Positions 60,374-64,000 of a stretch of 64,000 nucleotides of DNA are shown in pieces; the stretch's first letter is position 1, and each line of letters begins with the position of its first letter. Position numbers and translations under genes: made by a program. The notes beneath the pieces were generated by a model. It saw only the letters and a list, made by a program, of their open reading frames with translations, had not been told where the DNA came from and made no database searches. Location: contig DMSQ01000075.1 in assembly GCA_003457135.1 (NCBI GenBank), positions 77,495 to 141,494 on the forward strand, in the 5' to 3' direction. Source of the DNA: Prolixibacteraceae bacterium (GTDB lineage: Bacteria > Bacteroidota > Bacteroidia > Bacteroidales > Prolixibacteraceae).

Positions 60374-62209
60374 ATGAAACTGATCATAGTAATACTGTTC
60401 TCGTTGCTCACTGCTACAGCATTTAGCCAGAACAAAAAATCAAAAATTGCACCTCCTCCGTCAGCATTTGAAGTAAAATTAAATGAAGCATTAAAACTTG
60501 CTTCCAGTGAGCAGTATGAAGAAGCCGGACAAGCATTCGACGAATTAATATTGAAAGAGCCTGCTAACGGCGATGGATATTATTATTACGGAGAAACAGT
60601 AATTAAGGAGTTTTTATCTGATACGTTGTCTAATTCCTTGGAAGAAATGGCTGCAAAAGCTGAAGGACTTTTTCAGAAAGGTATTCAGCAAGATCCAACG
60701 AATGTCCTAAACGAAATTGGCTTGGGTTCTATTAGTCTGCTTCGTACATGCGATACAATTGCAGCAGACAAACATTTTGCAAAAGCTGAAGCATCATTAC
60801 CACTTAAAGCAAAACTCTTATCTACAAGAGATGCCCGTATACTGACAAAACTTGGAACTGTACAACTTTTAGGTTCAGTGGTAAGGTATAATAAAGCACT
60901 GAATTATTTGAACAGAGCCAAAGAAATAGATCCCAACAACGCCTTAATATACCTTGCAATAGGAAATGTTTACATGCAGAAAAACGATGGGAAAAATGCA
61001 CTTGCAAACTACAATAGGGCTTTAAGTCTTGATCCGAAATCTCCAATCCCAAAAATTAAAATTGGTAATATTTATGTGCGTGCCACCAATTTAAATGCCG
61101 CCCGTCCATACTTTGATGAAGCCAGAGATATTGATTCTACCTATGCACCTGTTTATCGTGAACTTGGGGAGTTATATACTATGGCAGGACAATTCCAGCT
61201 TGCAAAAACTAACTTTCGTAAATTCCTTGATTTGTCAGGTGATAATATTCCTGCCAAAATTCAATATGCAAAAGCCCTGTTTAGATCAAAAGATTTTGGT
61301 ACAGCCCTGGAAACTATAGAAGAAATTTTGGCTGTAGATAAATCACGTAACTACCTGTACCGGTTGGCAGCCTACTCCTGCTACGATAAAAGGCCACCCG
61401 AACTTGAAAAAGGCAGATTATATATGGAGAAGTTTTTTGAAAATGCTAATTCCGCAAGTATTATTCCAAGAGACTACCTATATTATAGCCGGATCCTGTT
61501 TAAAGTTGCTAAAAACGATTCTTTAACGTTATCAAATGCCTTTGATGCATTTGAAAAAGCATACGCCATGGATACAAACAATGTGAGCCTGGTATCAGAA
61601 ATAGCTTTCAATTATTATTATTCACGTATTTACAAGAAAGCTATTACCTGGTTAAATTTTAAAAACAGGAAAGGTAAATCGGATAAAGATGATTTGATGT
61701 TAATCGGTAAATCATATTACCAACTCGGGGAATTTACAAATGCAGATAGTATTTTCAGCAAAATCATTATAGATCAACCTGATAATATGCAGGCATATTT
61801 ATATCTTGCAAGGACTGCTTCAAGCATGGATCCGACTAGCGAACTAGGATTGGCCTATCCAAAATTTGAATCTCTCGTTGAAAAAATCGGAAGCGATACC
61901 GTAAAATATGCCAAAGAATTGCAGGAATCTTATACATATCTTGGGTATTATAACATTCAAAAGGAAGACTACAAAGCTGCTAAATTATGGTATAAAAATT
62001 TATACAATCTAGATCCGTCAAATAAACAATGGCAGATCCAGTCTCTCAAATCACAGGCTTTGATTGCTTATAAAGAAAAAAACTATATGGAAGCCAGAGA
62101 TTTATACAGCGAAATTAAAAAGCTTGACCCTGCCGATCTTGAAGCTGCGAAAGCGATACAGGATTTGACCAAGGCCATTAATGCTCTTCAAAAACTCAAT
62201 AAAAAATAG
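60374..62209 (+). CDS. exported TPR protein
   Basis: A 611-residue protein with a signal peptide (Thr-Ala-Phe-Ser-Gln, about residue 19), then at least ten tetratricopeptide-like helix pairs across most of the length; examples are Ala-Leu-Asn-Tyr-Leu-Asn-Arg-Ala-Lys-Glu-Ile-Asp-Pro and Ala-Leu-Ala-Asn-Tyr-Asn-Arg-Ala-Leu. TPR arrays mediate protein contacts. It begins 28 nt after the PstS-like gene and 138 nt before exbB. It probably works as a periplasmic scaffold of the ExbB/ExbD complex (inference from gene order). Confidence 0.82.
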   Translation: MKLIIVILFSLLTATAFSQNKKSKIAPPPSAFEVKLNEALKLASSEQYEEAGQAFDELILKEPANGDGYYYYGETVIKEFLSDTLSNSLEEMAAKAEGLFQKGIQQDPTNVLNEIGLGSISLLRTCDTIAADKHFAKAEASLPLKAKLLSTRDARILTKLGTVQLLGSVVRYNKALNYLNRAKEIDPNNALIYLAIGNVYMQKNDGKNALANYNRALSLDPKSPIPKIKIGNIYVRATNLNAARPYFDEARDIDSTYAPVYRELGELYTMAGQFQLAKTNFRKFLDLSGDNIPAKIQYAKALFRSKDFGTALETIEEILAVDKSRNYLYRLAAYSCYDKRPPELEKGRLYMEKFFENANSASIIPRDYLYYSRILFKVAKNDSLTLSNAFDAFEKAYAMDTNNVSLVSEIAFNYYYSRIYKKAITWLNFKNRKGKSDKDDLMLIGKSYYQLGEFTNADSIFSKIIIDQPDNMQAYLYLARTASSMDPTSELGLAYPKFESLVEKIGSDTVKYAKELQESYTYLGYYNIQKEDYKAAKLWYKNLYNLDPSNKQWQIQSLKSQALIAYKEKNYMEARDLYSEIKKLDPADLEAAKAIQDLTKAINALQKLNKK

Positions 62210-62347
62210 AGTTGTTTTTCTAATAAAACCTGAAATAATTTTGAACATTTTTTAAAACCGGAATGAAAGTATAAAAAAATATTGCTTTCTTTGAACCCGA
62301 TAAAATTAAAACCATTGTTTTTATATTTACTTTAAATAAAATTGAAA

Positions 62348-63154
62348 ATGAAAGGACAAACTTTAAAAGAAGCATTAAAATCGACTTTCGTACTGGCGGT
62401 TATTTTGCTATGTGCATTGGCTGGCTACCTGATTTATTCATTAATTATGGGTAATCCTGTTAACTTTGAAGGTATGAATCCAAAAGGTCATCCACTTCCA
62501 GGAAACTATTTAGCGATCATTTACAAGGGTGGCTTTATTGTACCTATACTTATTGCTGTTAACCTGATTCTTCTCACTTTTGTTGTAGAGCGTATTATTA
62601 TGCTTGGGGTTGCCAGTGGTAAAGGGAACCTAAATACTTTTGTACGTACACTGCAAACTTATCTAAACGATGACAAAATTGAGGAAGCTTCTCAATTGTG
62701 CGACGAGCAAAGAGGATCGATCGCAAATGTGATGAAAGCAGGTTTACATCGGTACAGGACTTTACAAGCTGACAAAACCCTTATGAACGACCAAAAAGTA
62801 ATTGCCCTACAGAAAGACCTTGAAGAAGCTACTGCCCTTGAGTTACCTGTTCTATCTCAAAACCTGATTATTCTTTCTACGATTGCCTCAATCTCAGTGC
62901 TTATCGGACTTATTGGAACAGTACTTGGTATGATCCGCGCATTCGGCGCTTTAGCAACTGCAGGTGCTCCAGATTCTTTAGCTTTGGCAAATGGTATTTC
63001 AGAAGCCCTAGTTAATACAGCATTTGGTATTACAGGATCAACACTGGCAATCATAGCTTATAACTATTTTTCAGCCAGGATCGACGCTACTACATACAAA
63101 ATGGATGAGTGCAGTTTCAGTGTCACTCAAACATTTGCTTCAACTTTGAAGTAA
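62348..63154 (+). CDS. exbB: ExbB/TolQ/MotA-family proton channel subunit
   Basis: 268 residues from the ATG at 62348 (an in-frame TTG at 62342 is less likely). It has three membrane segments (about 14-34, 64-84, 177-200) with a large cytoplasmic loop and the family helix with Leu-Ile-Gly-Thr-Val-Leu-Gly-Met-Ile near 197. A final segment with Ala-Leu-Val-Asn-Thr-Ala-Phe-Gly completes the core. Together with ExbD subunits it couples the proton gradient to a TonB-type or motor-type output. The next gene is 53 nt away. Confidence 0.9.
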   Translation: MKGQTLKEALKSTFVLAVILLCALAGYLIYSLIMGNPVNFEGMNPKGHPLPGNYLAIIYKGGFIVPILIAVNLILLTFVVERIIMLGVASGKGNLNTFVRTLQTYLNDDKIEEASQLCDEQRGSIANVMKAGLHRYRTLQADKTLMNDQKVIALQKDLEEATALELPVLSQNLIILSTIASISVLIGLIGTVLGMIRAFGALATAGAPDSLALANGISEALVNTAFGITGSTLAIIAYNYFSARIDATTYKMDECSFSVTQTFASTLK

Positions 63155-63207
63155 TTTTTTTTAATTTTTCTTCAACTGACATTGAAGAAAAAACAAATTG
63201 AAAAATA

Positions 63208-63843
63208 ATGGGAAAAATTAAATTAGCTGTAAAAACACCACGAATCGACATGACGCCGATGGTGGACTTGTTTTTCCTTCTACTCGTCTTTTTTATTTTG
63301 ACGGCTACATTTCGTCCGGAAGAAGCTGCACCAATTTCTACTCCAAAATCAACTTCATCAGTACCAATCCCGGACAGCCATCTGGTAACCATTGAGATTT
63401 CAAAGGATGATAAGGTCTTTTTTAATGTTGATAATGGTATAGATACATCAGAGCATATTCGCGCAAAAGTATTACAGGCTATAGGTAGTAATTACCACAT
63501 CAAATTCACTCCTAAGGAAATTAAAAAATTCGAGGGTTTAGCATCGTTTGGGTTACCGGCAGTAAAACTCAAAGACTTTCTTAATGCTCCGGATTCAAAA
63601 ACACGTGAAGCTATGCAGGTAGGAATTCCTATTGACTCTGTCGATAATCAACTGATGATGTGGATTAGGTTTGCACGTACTTACAATAACGAACTGCAGT
63701 TTACCTTAAAGGGTGATGCCAACGCTAATTATCCTGTAGTTAAAAAAGTGATCGCTGTATTGCAGGACAATAATGTAAATAAGTTCAATTTAACCACCGA
63801 CCTCAAAGCGGTTGAGTTGCCAGAAGAGTTTATTATTAAGTAA
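63208..63843 (+). CDS. exbD: ExbD/TolR-family protein
   Basis: A 211-residue protein with one N-terminal membrane helix after Arg-Ile-Asp-Met-Thr-Pro-Met-Val-Asp, the family signature with the proton-carrying Asp, and a periplasmic domain of about 160 residues. The periplasmic part is longer than in typical ExbD (about 140 residues in total), as often seen in Bacteroidota. It lies between exbB and a second ExbD gene 20 nt downstream. Confidence 0.92.
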   Translation: MGKIKLAVKTPRIDMTPMVDLFFLLLVFFILTATFRPEEAAPISTPKSTSSVPIPDSHLVTIEISKDDKVFFNVDNGIDTSEHIRAKVLQAIGSNYHIKFTPKEIKKFEGLASFGLPAVKLKDFLNAPDSKTREAMQVGIPIDSVDNQLMMWIRFARTYNNELQFTLKGDANANYPVVKKVIAVLQDNNVNKFNLTTDLKAVELPEEFIIK

Positions 63844-63863
63844 TTTTTTAAAGACATTCCAAA

Positions 63864-64000
63864 ATGGCTGAAATAGTTCAAGAAGAGGGTCACAAAGGTA
63901 AAGGCAAAAGGAAAGTTAAGAAACACGGAACGCATATTGATATGACTCCGATGGTTGACCTTGCATGTTTGCTCCTTACTTTTTTCATGCTTACTACGGC
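63864..64000 (+). CDS. exbD: second ExbD/TolR-family protein, cut by the window edge
   Basis: Only the first 45 codons are inside the window. After a basic Lys/Gly-rich N-terminus they show His-Ile-Asp-Met-Thr-Pro-Met-Val-Asp-Leu followed by the start of a membrane helix, the ExbD signature. Two adjacent ExbD genes after one ExbB is a normal Bacteroidota arrangement. Confidence 0.85.
   Translation, partial: MAEIVQEEGHKGKGKRKVKKHGTHIDMTPMVDLACLLLTFFMLTT

Overview
The window comes from a member of the Bacteroidota, most likely Bacteroidales or Marinilabiliales. I base this on type IX secretion sorting domains, -7 boxes of the TAnnTTTG type, start codons that mostly lack Shine-Dalgarno sequences, a DUF4294 protein, arginine deiminase, a GH20/GH29 glycan locus, and a PstS-like/TPR/ExbB/ExbD/ExbD cluster. 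Order-level placement is inference.

Layout. 1-9.2 kb is a tightly packed plus-strand operon: the end of an alpha/beta-hydrolase, an acetoacetate-decarboxylase-like protein, three small membrane proteins, a patatin, a membrane-anchored metallophosphoesterase, a GMC oxidoreductase with a ferredoxin-like Cys motif, and a membrane protein. It probably acts on lipids, but the substrate is unknown. Two envelope genes follow (9.2-11.2 kb). 11.3-20.5 kb is an accessory region, visibly richer in A+T from about 12.8 kb onward. It holds a first module (duplicated-repeat membrane protein, peptidoglycan amidase, membrane-anchored trypsin-like protease, exported protein, lipoprotein) and a second module (GHSAG alpha/beta-hydrolase, caspase-like protease, unknown partner). 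The second module lies between an 18-codon relic of the rlmN 3' end (16175-16228) and the real rlmN 3' end (20557). A 21-nt direct repeat brackets the first module. This region is the best candidate for an undescribed system.

20.5-23.7 kb carries rlmN, a ferredoxin-NADP reductase-like gene and a split ThrE-type exporter. 23.8-27.7 kb carries a type IX-sorted secreted protein broken by two in-frame stops, two tandem paralogues, a long spacer with a GC-rich palindrome, and a small secreted protein. 27.8-36.2 kb is mainly housekeeping and envelope: ispE, a YitT-like protein, an M23 peptidase, a SpoU methylase, arcA, DUF4294, a lipid-linked sugar transferase and a degenerate Gfo/Idh/MocA protein. 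36.3-48.8 kb has pcm, an MBL hydrolase, gcvP, a ParE-type toxin-antitoxin pair, two small lipoproteins, leuS, an NmrA-like protein and a large surface protein with a TonB plug-like domain.

48.9-55.5 kb looks like a host-glycan or fucoside module: beta-N-acetylhexosaminidase, EamA transporter, cyclophilin, then fucose permease, mutarotase and alpha-L-fucosidase. 55.8-59.2 kb has gdhA, tatD, type I asparaginase and tRNA-Ser(GGA). 59.4 kb to the right edge is a PstS-like lipoprotein, a TPR protein, ExbB, ExbD and a second ExbD cut by the edge, an energy-transduction operon typical of this phylum.

Intergenic regions are rich in perfect inverted repeats. These include two pairs of near-identical terminator-like hairpins and several short tandem repeats.
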